Of a stretch of DNA of 64,000 bases, positions 50,185 through 59,183 are shown piece after piece. Source of the DNA: an uncultured Eubacteriales bacterium (GTDB lineage: Bacteria; Bacillota; Clostridia; Oscillospirales; Acutalibacteraceae); contig CAJUDG010000003.1 in NCBI GenBank assembly GCA_910584745.1, positions 62,001-126,000 on the forward strand, written 5' to 3'. The notes beneath the pieces were generated by a model, which was not told where the DNA came from, made no database searches, and saw only the letters and a list, made by a program, of their open reading frames with translations. The first letter of the stretch is position 1, and the number at the start of each line of letters is the position of its first letter. The translations under genes and the position numbers were made by a program.

Positions 50185-51630
50185 ATGAGTAATGTAAGGA
50201 CAAGATTCGCCCCAAGCCCAACGGGGTTCATGCATGTGGGCAACCTGCGTACAGGCCTTTACGCGTATCTGACCGCCAAAAGCCAGGGCGGGCAGTTTGT
50301 GCTGAGAATAGAGGACACCGACCAGGAGCGTCTGGTGGAGGGCGCTGTGGACGTTATATACCGCACCCTGGGCCGGGTGGGACTGGAGCATGACGAGGGT
50401 CCGGATACCGGCGGACCGTACGGACCGTATGTACAGAGTCAACGTCTGGAGACCTATCGTCCGTATGCCGAGCAGCTGGTTAAAGAGGGCAAGGCCTATT
50501 ACTGTTTCTGCACAAAGGAGCGCCTGGAGCAGCTCCATGAACAGGGCTTCGGAGGCTATGACCGCCACTGCCGGGACCTGTCTCAGGAGGAGGTGGGGCG
50601 GCTTTTAGATGCGGGCACGCCCTATGTTATCCGGCAGAAGGTACCCCTTACCGGCTCTACCACCTTCCAGGACGCGGTGTTCGGGGAGATAACCATAGAG
50701 AACAAGGAGATAGAGGATCAGGTGCTTATTAAAGCGGACGACTATCCCACCTATAACTTCGCCAATGTGATAGACGACCACCTGATGAATATTACCCATG
50801 TGGTGCGCGGCTGCGAGTACCTGACTTCCACCCCCAAGTATCAGATGCTGTATGAGGCCCTGGGCTGGGAGCAGCCCACCTATATCCATCTGCCGCTGAT
50901 AATGGGCCGCAACGAGGACGGCTCCACGTCAAAGCTTGCAAAGCGCCACGGCTCCACAAGTTTTGAGGGGCTGGTAGAGGACGGATATCTGCCAGAGGTC
51001 ATCACAAACTATATCGCTCTGCTGGGCTGGGCTCCTAAAGATAACCAGGAGGTGTTCAGCCTTCAGGAGCTGGTAGAGAATTTCTCGGTGGACCGCATCA
51101 GCAAGTCGCCGGCGGTATTCGATTATGACAAGTTAAACTGGTTTAACGGCGAGTATATAAAGGCTATGAGCGACGAGGAGTTCCGCGCCAAGGCCATGCC
51201 ATACTATAAAGAGGTCTTTGGGGACGTGGAGAAGCCTTGGGAGGTCCTTGACACCATACTGCGGGCACGGCTGACAAAGTTTAAGGAGATACCCGGGCTG
51301 CTGGGGTTCTTTAAGGAGCTGCCGGATTATCCGACGGATTTCTTTGTGAACAAGAAGTCAAAGACAAACCTGGAAAATTCGCCGAAGATGCTCGAGGCGG
51401 CAATAGAGACACTGGAGCAGCTGCCCGTATGGGAGCTGGAGGTTATACACGAGGCGATGATAAATTTGGCCCAGAAGCTGGAGGTCAAAAACGGCACACT
51501 GCTCTGGCCGGTGCGCATTGCGGCGGCAGGCACCCTGGTTACCCCGGGCGGGGCCATGGAAATACTGACCCTGCTTGGCAGGGAAGAGGCGCTGGACAGG
51601 CTTAGGGCCGGGCTCAGCGAGCTGGCTTGA
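50185..51630 (+). CDS. gltX: Glutamyl-tRNA synthetase
   Basis: Charges tRNA-Glu, 481 aa class I synthetase. The first signature is RFAPSPTGFMHVGNLRTGLY (HVGN in place of HIGH-type), and the second is SKLAKRHGSTSF (KLAKR for KMSKS). The start ATG 50185 follows AAAGAGGG; the open frame runs back over the terminator and promoter and is not used. glnS follows after 32 nt, so the two Glx-type synthetases are probably co-transcribed. Confidence 0.96.
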   Translation: MSNVRTRFAPSPTGFMHVGNLRTGLYAYLTAKSQGGQFVLRIEDTDQERLVEGAVDVIYRTLGRVGLEHDEGPDTGGPYGPYVQSQRLETYRPYAEQLVKEGKAYYCFCTKERLEQLHEQGFGGYDRHCRDLSQEEVGRLLDAGTPYVIRQKVPLTGSTTFQDAVFGEITIENKEIEDQVLIKADDYPTYNFANVIDDHLMNITHVVRGCEYLTSTPKYQMLYEALGWEQPTYIHLPLIMGRNEDGSTSKLAKRHGSTSFEGLVEDGYLPEVITNYIALLGWAPKDNQEVFSLQELVENFSVDRISKSPAVFDYDKLNWFNGEYIKAMSDEEFRAKAMPYYKEVFGDVEKPWEVLDTILRARLTKFKEIPGLLGFFKELPDYPTDFFVNKKSKTNLENSPKMLEAAIETLEQLPVWELEVIHEAMINLAQKLEVKNGTLLWPVRIAAAGTLVTPGGAMEILTLLGREEALDRLRAGLSELA

Positions 51631-51662
51631 TTGAAAACAGATTAAAAGGAGAGTTGATTCTC

Positions 51663-53357
51663 ATGAGTGGAGAAAGCAGAATAGAAAGCAATGAGGTTGT
51701 CAGCACCAACTTTATTGACGAGTTTGTGAAAGAGGATATAGGGCCGGGGGGGCGCACGGAGGGTATGCAGGTGCATACCAGATTCCCGCCGGAGCCCAAC
51801 GGCTACCTGCATATCGGCCATGCCAAGGCTATATATGTGGACTTTGGTACGGCTGAGCGGTTCGGCGGCATCTGCAACCTGCGTATGGACGACACGAACC
51901 CCACCAAGGAGGATGTGGAGTATGTGAACGCCATCAAGGAGGATATACACTGGCTGGGCTATGACTGGGGGGACCGATTCTTCTACGGCTCGGATTTCTT
52001 TGAGGAGATGTATCAGGGGGCGGTCGAGCTTATAGAGAAGGGGCTCGCCTATGTGTGTGAGCTGTCTCAGGAGCAGATGAGGGAGATGCGCGGCGACCTG
52101 AACACCCCTGCCCGCAGCCCCTATAGGGACCGGCCAAAGGAGGAGAGCCTGGACCTGTTCAAACGTATGCGCGCCGGAGAGTTTGAGGACGGACGCATGA
52201 CCCTGCGGGCAAAGATAGATCTGGCTTCGGGCAACTTCAATATGCGTGACCCTGTCATATACCGCATAAACCATACCGCCCACCATCGCACCGGCGACAA
52301 GTGGTGCATCTATCCCATGTACGACTATGCCCACCCCTTCGAGGATGCTATGGAGCATATCACACACTCCCTCTGCTCGCTGGAGTTTGAGGACCATAGG
52401 CCCTTCTACAACTGGGTGGTGGAGAACGTGACGCTGCCATCCAAGCCGCGACAGATCGAGTTTGCCCGCCTGGGCATAGACCATACGGTCATGAGTAAGC
52501 GCAAGCTACGGGCTCTGGTAGAGGGCGGCCATGTGGACGGCTGGGATGACCCGCGTATGCCCACCATATGCGGCCTGCGCCGCCGGGGGTACACCCCAAG
52601 GGCTATACGGAACTTCTCAGAGAGGAACGGCGTGTCAAAGGCCGCGTCCACGGTGGAGTACGCGTTTTTGGAATATTGCCTGCGCGAGGACCTGAACATG
52701 ACAGCCCAGAGGGTGATGGCGGTGCTGTACCCAGTGAAGCTGATAATTACCAATTATCCGGCCGACAAGGTTGAGACCTTTACAGTGGAGAATAACCCGA
52801 ACCGGCCTGAGGACGGCAGCAGGGAGATAAGCTTCTCAAGGGAGCTCTGGGTAGAGGCCGAGGACTTTATGGCAGAGCCTGTGCCAAAGTATAAGCGTCT
52901 TTACCCGGATGGGCCGGAGTGCCGCTTGAAGGGGGCGTATCTTGTAAAGTGTACCGGCTTCACGGCTGATGAGAACGGCAATATAACAGAGATAACCGCC
53001 GAGTATGACCCCGACAGCCGGGGCGGCGATCCCGCTGACGGCAGGAAAGTAAAGGGCGCAACTTTACACTGGGTGGACGCCAGGACCGCTGTGGATGCGG
53101 AGGTGCGTATATACGACAACCTGTTCACCGCAGACAACCCTGAGGAGGGCGATTTCCTGGAGTACCTGAACCCGGATTCATTAGAGGTGCTGACCGGCTG
53201 CAAGGCAGAGGCTTCCCTTGCCAATGCGAAACCCGGGGAGAGCTACCAGTTCATGCGCCAGGGATATTTCTGCGCTGACAACAGGGACAGCAAGCCGGGG
53301 AATTTGGTTTTCAACCGCTCGGTGAAACTGAAGGATGGGTTTAAACCCGGGAAATAA
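51663..53357 (+). CDS. glnS: Glutaminyl-tRNA synthetase
   Basis: Charges tRNA-Gln directly, 564 aa. The HIGH motif is in PPEPNGYLHIGHAKAIYVDFG, MDDTNPTKEDVEYVNAI follows, and the KMSKS-type motif is IDHTVMSKRKLRALV; the C-terminal anticodon-binding beta barrels are present (LHWVDARTAVDAEVRIYDNL). Start ATG 51663 follows AAGGAGAG; TTG 51627 would extend it over gltX without support. Many Firmicutes instead amidate Glu-tRNA-Gln, so its presence beside gltX is a lineage trait. Confidence 0.97.
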   Translation: MSGESRIESNEVVSTNFIDEFVKEDIGPGGRTEGMQVHTRFPPEPNGYLHIGHAKAIYVDFGTAERFGGICNLRMDDTNPTKEDVEYVNAIKEDIHWLGYDWGDRFFYGSDFFEEMYQGAVELIEKGLAYVCELSQEQMREMRGDLNTPARSPYRDRPKEESLDLFKRMRAGEFEDGRMTLRAKIDLASGNFNMRDPVIYRINHTAHHRTGDKWCIYPMYDYAHPFEDAMEHITHSLCSLEFEDHRPFYNWVVENVTLPSKPRQIEFARLGIDHTVMSKRKLRALVEGGHVDGWDDPRMPTICGLRRRGYTPRAIRNFSERNGVSKAASTVEYAFLEYCLREDLNMTAQRVMAVLYPVKLIITNYPADKVETFTVENNPNRPEDGSREISFSRELWVEAEDFMAEPVPKYKRLYPDGPECRLKGAYLVKCTGFTADENGNITEITAEYDPDSRGGDPADGRKVKGATLHWVDARTAVDAEVRIYDNLFTADNPEEGDFLEYLNPDSLEVLTGCKAEASLANAKPGESYQFMRQGYFCADNRDSKPGNLVFNRSVKLKDGFKPGK

Positions 53358-53395
53358 TCATGGAACACAGATAAGGCTTTGGCCAGAGAAATGTT

Positions 53396-53441
53396 ATCGT
53401 GGGGGGCATCTATTGACAAGCCCCCCACGATGATATATAAT
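53396..53441 (+). promoter_or_regulatory. Promoter built into a terminator-like inverted repeat
   Basis: ATCGTGGGGGGC (53396-53407) is the exact complement of GCCCCCCACGAT (53420-53431). The 12-nt loop carries the -35 TTGACA (53413-53418), and after a 17-nt spacer that includes the right arm comes TATAAT (53436-53441). The structure probably ends the gltX-glnS transcript and also starts that of the SLH gene. Confidence 0.75.
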
Positions 53442-53537
53442 GAATTATGAAAATATTAACAACTTGTAATATGAGTCCGAAACAGCAGAAAGCATGTCGA
53501 GGTCTTTGAGGTTACAGGAGATGGGAAGGGTTTGGGA

Positions 53538-55754
53538 ATGATGAGAGTAACGGTATTTATGAAAAAATGCCTTGGGCTATTTCTTGCGCTGGCGCTGTGC
53601 CTGACATGTGTCCCGGGAGCTTTTGCCACGGAACAGGGCCAAGCTGTGGCGGATCAGGTGATTGAATGTGATGACGAAAAGGACGTTTCGGCTGAGGATC
53701 AGAGTCCTGCTGCCGTTCAGGACACAGAGCCTGCGTCGGACTTGGAGACCGAACAGGACTTAGAGGCCGAACAGGAACCGGACGAACCTTTGCCGGAGCC
53801 TTCTCCGGAGCCTGCACCATTCTATTCGGATGTTCCCGAGGGCAGGTGGAGCTATGAAAGTATTAGAGCCCTGTTTGACTTGGGCATCGTTCCGACCGGA
53901 ACCACTTTTGGTCCCATAGAGGGATGTACCCGCCTGGATTTCGTCAGTATGCTGTATAAATGCCATATTTCCATAAGCGGGGAACAGGATGACGGGGAAC
54001 AGGCCCAGGACACAGAAACGGATGGATCCCGGTTTACCGATGTGCCCCCGGGCAGCGAGGGGTATGATGCTGTCATGTGGGCGGCGGAGAATGGCGTGAC
54101 CGAGGGCGTCAGCGATACGGAATTCGGGCGGGACCGGGTGCTGTCACGTCAGGAAGGCGCGGTCTTTGTCATCCGCATGGCACATGTATGCGGTATATCC
54201 TTGCCGAAGGCCGCTGATATGACCATGTTCAGGGATGCCGCAGATATATCCGCATTTGCCAGAAGCTCTGTTACGGCCTGTCAGATGGCGAAGCTTCTAA
54301 GCGGTAAGGGGGGAGGGAAGTTTGACCCCAGCGGCGTCATAACGAATGAGGAAGCCGCAGCACTGGTGTACCGGCTGTATGGCGCTGCTGTGGAAGGCCC
54401 GGTAAGCGGGGAAGAGATGATTTCTACCGAACCCGGCGCTTATGAGGACGAATTCAGTCAAAAGCTTTTCTTCTTGAAGGTCCCGGAAACCTCATGGGCC
54501 TATCAGTATATTAAAACTCTGTACGATATGGGGATGTATGAAGAGATCAGCGCCTTCGATCCCACAGCAAATACCACCCGCCTGGGCTTTGTAAAGATGC
54601 TGTATGAGCTGCATATTGTCCTCGGTGGGGAAGAAAACCTGCAGACCGGCTCCGAGTTTACGGATATCCCCGCCGGCAGCAATGGCTTTGATGCGGTCAT
54701 GTGGGCTGTTGACAGCGGCGTTACAAGCGGAGTAGGCGGCGGAAGATTTGGGCCCGAGACGCCGGTGACCAGGGAGCAGTGCGCAGAGTTTCTGGTGCGC
54801 ATGGCAAGGGCCGATCGTATTTCCCTGTTAAAGCAGGAGAAGGCTTCTCTCTTTAAGGATTCTTCCAAAATCAGCAAATACGCCAGGAGTTCCGTGACCG
54901 CCTGCCAGATGGCCGGGGTGATAAGCGGCAATAAGACCGGGAAGTTTATGCCAAGCAACAAAATCAGCTGTCAGGAAACGGCTACCATGATATGCAGGTT
55001 CCTGGATGCCGCTCGAAGCGAGATCCCTGACGGCGCGGAGCTGGTCTCGACCGAGAAGGATGCGTACCTTGACCTATACGCCAATGTAGACTATGTTTTC
55101 GGTACACCGGTGCCGGCAAGCGACCCGGTGCCGACAAGCTGGTTTGACGACGCAGTATTCATCGGAGATTCCGTCTCAGTAGGTCTTGAGTTGTACCAGA
55201 ATTCCACCAAAGCTCTCGGCAAGGCAACCATGCTATGCTCGGTCAGCTTCAATGCCATCAATGCGCTGCTGCCCGTGTCCGCCACCTCACTGCACCCCAA
55301 ATACAAAGGGGTCAAGCGGCTGCTGGAGGACAATGTAAAGGCTTGCGGAGCGAAAAATGTTTATATCATGCTGGGCATGAACGGACTTACATATCCTGTT
55401 GACTATACGATGGAACGGACGGAGCGGATGGTGGACAATATCCTGAAAAAGAATCCCAAAGTCAATATCATCATGCAGTCTGTAACACCAATGACAAACA
55501 ACAGCTACCTGATCTCCAAATATGGCTATAGCAATAACAGGATCAATCAGTTCAACGAGCGGATAAAGAAACTCTGCGCTAAGCGTAAATGGTACTATGT
55601 TGATGTCGGGTCTGCGTTGAAGGATTCCAACGGGGCTCTGCGGACGGACTTCTGTTCGGATAATTATGACATGGGTATTCATGTGACAAACAAGGCCTGC
55701 GAGGCATGGGTGGAGTATCTTAAAACCCATGTACCCGCCAGCCTCAATTCCTGA
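53538..55754 (+). CDS. Surface SLH-domain protein with C-terminal SGNH hydrolase
   Basis: Secreted 738-aa protein. Signal peptide KKCLGLFLALALCLTCVPGAFA (first 20 shown as KKCLGLFLALALCLTCVPGA) is followed by an acidic Glu/Pro spacer to residue 95. Two blocks of about 180-190 aa (95-284 and 314-492) are clear tandem copies, each with SLH-like repeats; both hold ARSSVTACQMA. SLH domains bind pyruvylated wall polysaccharide. From about 535 an SGNH/GDSL hydrolase follows: VFIGDSVSVGLELY, MLGMNGL and DMGIHVTNKACEAW near the end. It is probably an esterase held on the wall. ATG 53538 lies 7 nt after GGAAGGG. A convergent operon encodes an acyl-transfer pair. Confidence 0.85.
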   Translation: MMRVTVFMKKCLGLFLALALCLTCVPGAFATEQGQAVADQVIECDDEKDVSAEDQSPAAVQDTEPASDLETEQDLEAEQEPDEPLPEPSPEPAPFYSDVPEGRWSYESIRALFDLGIVPTGTTFGPIEGCTRLDFVSMLYKCHISISGEQDDGEQAQDTETDGSRFTDVPPGSEGYDAVMWAAENGVTEGVSDTEFGRDRVLSRQEGAVFVIRMAHVCGISLPKAADMTMFRDAADISAFARSSVTACQMAKLLSGKGGGKFDPSGVITNEEAAALVYRLYGAAVEGPVSGEEMISTEPGAYEDEFSQKLFFLKVPETSWAYQYIKTLYDMGMYEEISAFDPTANTTRLGFVKMLYELHIVLGGEENLQTGSEFTDIPAGSNGFDAVMWAVDSGVTSGVGGGRFGPETPVTREQCAEFLVRMARADRISLLKQEKASLFKDSSKISKYARSSVTACQMAGVISGNKTGKFMPSNKISCQETATMICRFLDAARSEIPDGAELVSTEKDAYLDLYANVDYVFGTPVPASDPVPTSWFDDAVFIGDSVSVGLELYQNSTKALGKATMLCSVSFNAINALLPVSATSLHPKYKGVKRLLEDNVKACGAKNVYIMLGMNGLTYPVDYTMERTERMVDNILKKNPKVNIIMQSVTPMTNNSYLISKYGYSNNRINQFNERIKKLCAKRKWYYVDVGSALKDSNGALRTDFCSDNYDMGIHVTNKACEAWVEYLKTHVPASLNS
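53820..55013 (+). repeat. Tandem duplication inside the SLH gene
   Basis: Coding repeat of about 570 bases: copy 1 at 53820-54389 and copy 2 at 54477-55013, shown by aligned protein phrases (YDAVMWAAENGV / FDAVMWAVDSGV; ARSSVTACQMA in both). Similarity is at protein level; DNA identity was not measured. Confidence 0.75.
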
Positions 55755-55785
55755 GAATGTATAGGCAATAATCAAATAGTAAAGC

Positions 55786-55832
55786 CCCTGGGGCAGAAGC
55801 AACGGCTTTCTGTCCCCAGGGTCTATTTTTGT
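55786..55832. terminator. Bidirectional terminator, SLH gene / O-acylation operon
   Basis: CCCTGGGG-CAGAA and TTCTG-TCCCCAGGG pair with one bulge (55786-55821) and TATTTTT follows on the plus strand. Confidence 0.75.
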
Positions 55833-55860
55833 GGTTTAGCCAAAAAGTTAAAAATAAATA

Positions 55861-57237
55861 TCAGACTTGGGCAGTCAGCCAGCTGCCGCCGCTGCGGAAG
55901 ATTATCTGTATGCCCCCGGCAGATGCTTCCGGCAGACAGAGTCCAAAGGATGTGCCGGATCCCTCGTCGTCCGCCACGGGAACGTCTGCCACGGGAAAAG
56001 CCTCGTAAACTATGCCGTCGCTGCTGCGGACATACACCGGGCTGTCCGTGTCACAGGGGGAATCTAACCGGCCATTTAGCTGCACATATTCCGGCAGGTT
56101 AGAAGCGGGAGAGCTCTCCACTTCGGCCGTGGCGCTGACTGGGATGGTCTCTTCTGAAAACTCCACCCGAGGTGCGGGCATTAGGAACGGCATCCCAGCC
56201 AGCAGGTCAAGGTTCCGCTCTACAATTTCCACCACGACATACCGTGCGGCAGTCTGATCCATCAACGTCAGGTTATACGGCATGGCCCGGGAGAAAACAG
56301 CCAACGAGAAGCTTTCGGCCATCAGGCTGTGCAGGGCGTTGCCGAAGGAATCCCGAAACATGACAAGCGGTTCATTCTGTGAGCCGCTGGCAGTCGTAAT
56401 GCGCAGGCCGTCAGCATTGCGGATGGGGGAGGTGTATTCAAACTCCGGCGGCCGGTCAAACTCAAACTGCCGGTCAAGTCTGCCCGAAGCGGGGTATAGC
56501 ATTTCGTACAGATCTCCGCGGTGTGTAAGCTGATATGTACCCTCTTTCTCGTAAGCGTTACCTTCAAGCTCCAGCCCGGCCAGCAGCAGGTCGTGGCCCA
56601 GGGCCGCGCCTTTGTTGTTCCAGTGGGAATCAAGGCTGTGATACAGCACTTCCTCCTGATCCTGAATAGGCTCAAACAGGTCGGTGTAATGGACCTGTTG
56701 AACCTCGAGCTGCTTTCGCATAAGACTGGCTGAGTCAGTACCGGCCGGGATCAGCCCATGCGGGGCAAATTGGGGGTATAGGGATATCTTGTTCGGCGCG
56801 ATGGTAAAGGTAAATACTCCGCCGCGCTCCTCCACATACCTCTGGGCCAGGGCCAGTGAGCGGGCCGCACACCAGGCCTGCCGGTGGGTGAGAAGATCAG
56901 CTCCGGTATAGTCATCAAGTGTCTCGGTATAGTACAGCCAGCCGTTTTTACCCAAAGTCACGTCCGGCTGGGCGGAGGTGTGAAACAGCGCCGACTTTAT
57001 GACAGAATCAGCCGTAACAAGCTCCTGTCGGAAAGCAAAATGGTCGGAAAACCAGTCGGCCGCATCCGAAAGCAGATCCAGGTTGTAAGAGCCGTCAGGC
57101 TTTGTTATCACGGGAGGGGGAGAGAGCACTTCATTCCCGGCGGCCTTACTTGGGCCAAGAAAGATCATCCCCGCGGCGGGGACAAGGCAGGCTATCAGAA
57201 AGACTGCCGTAAACAGGATATGACAAAATTTCTTCAT
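55861..57237 (-). CDS. DHHW / AlgJ-like periplasmic-type O-acyltransferase partner
   Basis: A 458-aa exported protein with an N-terminal signal/anchor (FCHILFTAVFLIACLVPAAG). AADWFSDHFAFRQELV, LGKNGWLYYTETLDDY, and the catalytic-type HSLDSHWNNKGAALGHDLL (His-Ser-...-Asp-...-His) with VMFRDSFGNALHSLMAE fit the DHHW/AlgX-AlgJ family, which finish transfer of acyl groups to polysaccharide outside the membrane. It follows the MBOAT gene by 12 nt and is last in the operon. Substrate not known; the convergent SLH-SGNH protein suggests a surface glycan. Confidence 0.85.
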   Translation of the reverse strand: MKKFCHILFTAVFLIACLVPAAGMIFLGPSKAAGNEVLSPPPVITKPDGSYNLDLLSDAADWFSDHFAFRQELVTADSVIKSALFHTSAQPDVTLGKNGWLYYTETLDDYTGADLLTHRQAWCAARSLALAQRYVEERGGVFTFTIAPNKISLYPQFAPHGLIPAGTDSASLMRKQLEVQQVHYTDLFEPIQDQEEVLYHSLDSHWNNKGAALGHDLLLAGLELEGNAYEKEGTYQLTHRGDLYEMLYPASGRLDRQFEFDRPPEFEYTSPIRNADGLRITTASGSQNEPLVMFRDSFGNALHSLMAESFSLAVFSRAMPYNLTLMDQTAARYVVVEIVERNLDLLAGMPFLMPAPRVEFSEETIPVSATAEVESSPASNLPEYVQLNGRLDSPCDTDSPVYVRSSDGIVYEAFPVADVPVADDEGSGTSFGLCLPEASAGGIQIIFRSGGSWLTAQV

Positions 57238-57249
57238 GGCAAACCTCTA

Positions 57250-58656
57250 CTAAAACCGAAAATATATAAACGGGTTAAACTGACTTCCCGCTAGGTTCAT
57301 CACACAGAGTGCAAACAGCGCCGCAGAAATCCCATAGGAACCGATCCGCAAAAGCGCCGGAACGGTGCCGGCGCCATTGGCAAAGCTCTTTACACGGGGC
57401 AGCAGCGGCAGTGAAAAAATCGAGCTTAGCCCCAGAACGGTAATATTATAGGGCGTCAGCATTGACCGCAGCAGCGCAGAGCTCTGCAGCGTGATTTCAC
57501 TCCCGGCAAACATCTTTGAGAATATCAGTCCGGCGCCTGCCAGAGTGTCCGCCCTGAAAAGCACAAAGCCAAGCAAAATGATAAACAAGGTGGTCACATG
57601 GCCCCATATTCGCCGCCCTATGCCGCCTTTGGGCAGCAGGCCCTCAAGGATAATAAACAGTCCATGCCAAAGCCCCCAGAGCACGAAGTTCCAGCTTGCC
57701 CCATGCCAGAGACCGGTGCAGAAGAACACGATGCACTTGTTAAGCTGGGTGCGAAGCTTTCCCCTGCGGTTGCCTCCCAGCGGGATGTACAGGTAGTCCC
57801 GAAACCAGCTGGACAGAGAGATATGCCAGCGCCGCCAGAATTCCTGTATGGATGCGCTGGCATAGGGATGGTCAAAGTTTTCCAGAAAGCGGAAACCGAA
57901 CATATGCCCAAGCCCGATTGCCATATCAGAGTACCCGGAGAAGTCAAAGTATATCTGAAGGCAGTAGCATACCGCCCCCAGCCATGCCGTGCGGGCGTCC
58001 AGCTGCATGGGGCCGGCGGTAAAGACCATATCGGCCATCTGGCCTACAGTATTGGATAGCAGCAGCTTTTTTGACAGCCCCAGGATAAACCGGCGAAGCC
58101 CGGCGGCGGTAAGGGCGGGAGTGGTCTTGCGCCGGTCGATCTGAAGGCTTACATCGTGGTACTTTACGATCGGCCCTGCAATAAGCTGGGGGAAAAAGGA
58201 GATGTATAGGGCGAGCTTCAGTAAATCACAGCTGACAAGGGTTTTGTCCCGGTATACGTCGATGACATATGACAGCCCCTGAAAGGTGAAGAAGGAGATT
58301 CCCACCGGCAGAGCAATACCGGGCAGGGCGAGATTAAGCCCAAAAACATGGTTTACCGTGGAGACGGCGAAATCCGTATACTTGAAAACGGACAAAAAAC
58401 CCAGGTTTATCACCACGGCCAGGACCATCACCAGCTTTTTACTTGACCGTCCCAAAGCGATAATCCGTCCGCAGATATAGTTTACCACCACGGACATCAG
58501 GAGCAGCAGCACATACACCGGCTCACCAAAGGCATAAAAGACCACGCTTGCCAGGGTGAGCAGGACGTTTTTTGCCGTCTGATTCGGCAGCAGCCGGTAC
58601 AGTATAAAGCATACCGGCAAAAATACAAAGAGAAACGCGGGAGAACTGAACACCAT
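57250..58656 (-). CDS. MBOAT family O-acyltransferase (AlgI-like)
   Basis: Membrane-bound O-acyltransferase, 468 aa with about ten or eleven hydrophobic segments. SSPAFLFVFLPVCFILYRLL opens the family, and the catalytic-region landmarks are SGYSDMAIGLGHMFGF, EFWRRWHISLSSWFRDYLYIPLGGNRRG (landmark FWRRWHISLSSWFRDY) and the conserved His in FFCTGLWHGASWNF. Such proteins pass acyl groups across the membrane to a DHHW/SGNH partner, encoded next. The ATG is 5 nt after the lipoprotein stop. Confidence 0.95.
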   Translation of the reverse strand: MVFSSPAFLFVFLPVCFILYRLLPNQTAKNVLLTLASVVFYAFGEPVYVLLLLMSVVVNYICGRIIALGRSSKKLVMVLAVVINLGFLSVFKYTDFAVSTVNHVFGLNLALPGIALPVGISFFTFQGLSYVIDVYRDKTLVSCDLLKLALYISFFPQLIAGPIVKYHDVSLQIDRRKTTPALTAAGLRRFILGLSKKLLLSNTVGQMADMVFTAGPMQLDARTAWLGAVCYCLQIYFDFSGYSDMAIGLGHMFGFRFLENFDHPYASASIQEFWRRWHISLSSWFRDYLYIPLGGNRRGKLRTQLNKCIVFFCTGLWHGASWNFVLWGLWHGLFIILEGLLPKGGIGRRIWGHVTTLFIILLGFVLFRADTLAGAGLIFSKMFAGSEITLQSSALLRSMLTPYNITVLGLSSIFSLPLLPRVKSFANGAGTVPALLRIGSYGISAALFALCVMNLAGSQFNPFIYFRF

Positions 58657-58661
58657 AGGGC

Positions 58662-59183
58662 TTACCCGACGCTCAGGACAGTTTCACTGCCGCTTGGATC
58701 TCGGTATGTAACCACTACATAGTCGCCGTAATACAGCAGACCGTCCTCTCCGTCCCCCATACAGCTGGGACCGTAGTCAGAACTGCTGGGATAGCCGAAG
58801 ACACTATAGAAAGTATTGATATCCACACCCACATAGTCGTATGGACTGGGCGGTACCGGAGTGGGATCCGGTATAGGCTCGGGAGTAGGCTCCGGCACGG
58901 GCTCTGGAGTAGGAGCCTGAGTAGGCTCAGGCGTGGGGTCGGGAGTTGGCGCCTGGGTAGGCTCGGGTGTGGCGGTAGGACTTGCGGTGGGCTTCGCTGT
59001 GGGTTTTGTGGTAGGCTTTGCAGTTGGCTTTGTCGTAGGCGAGGGCGAAGCGGACGCAGAAGGCGACGGCGAAGCGTCTTCCAGAAGGGAGGAGCTGGGT
59101 TCATCCGCAGAAGAACCACAGGCGGCAAAAATCAGAATGCAGAGCATAATGCCCAGCATGGAGGACAGAAAGTTTCTCATCAT
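58662..59183 (-). CDS. Pro/Thr-rich lipoprotein
   Basis: A 173-aa predicted lipoprotein: hydrophobic signal NFLSSMLGIMLCILIFAAC with the lipid Cys about residue 22, then about 90 residues of low complexity made of KPTAKPT, TPEPTQAPTP and PEPTPEPIPDPTP units, then a 60-aa globular end (YDYVGVDINTFYSVFGYPSS, GLLYYGDYVVVTYRDPSGS). The Pro/Thr stalk would carry the small domain through the wall. First gene of the O-acylation operon, 5 nt before MBOAT. Start: the adjacent ATG codons at 59183 and 59180 follow GGAATGG. Function of the end domain unknown. Confidence 0.75.
   Translation of the reverse strand: MMRNFLSSMLGIMLCILIFAACGSSADEPSSSLLEDASPSPSASASPSPTTKPTAKPTTKPTAKPTASPTATPEPTQAPTPDPTPEPTQAPTPEPVPEPTPEPIPDPTPVPPSPYDYVGVDINTFYSVFGYPSSSDYGPSCMGDGEDGLLYYGDYVVVTYRDPSGSETVLSVG
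58866..59090 (-). repeat. Degenerate Pro/Thr coding tandem repeat
   Basis: Within the lipoprotein gene, short 6-18 base units encode alternating Lys-Pro-Thr and Thr-Pro-Glu-Pro text. A typical site for slippage-driven length change; no exact long copies. Confidence 0.6.

Noticed and set aside
58866..59090. Short-period repeats that might suggest a CRISPR array
   Set aside because: The units are in frame, of 6-18 bases, degenerate and encode Pro/Thr text; there are no equal-length repeats separated by unique spacers and no cas genes.
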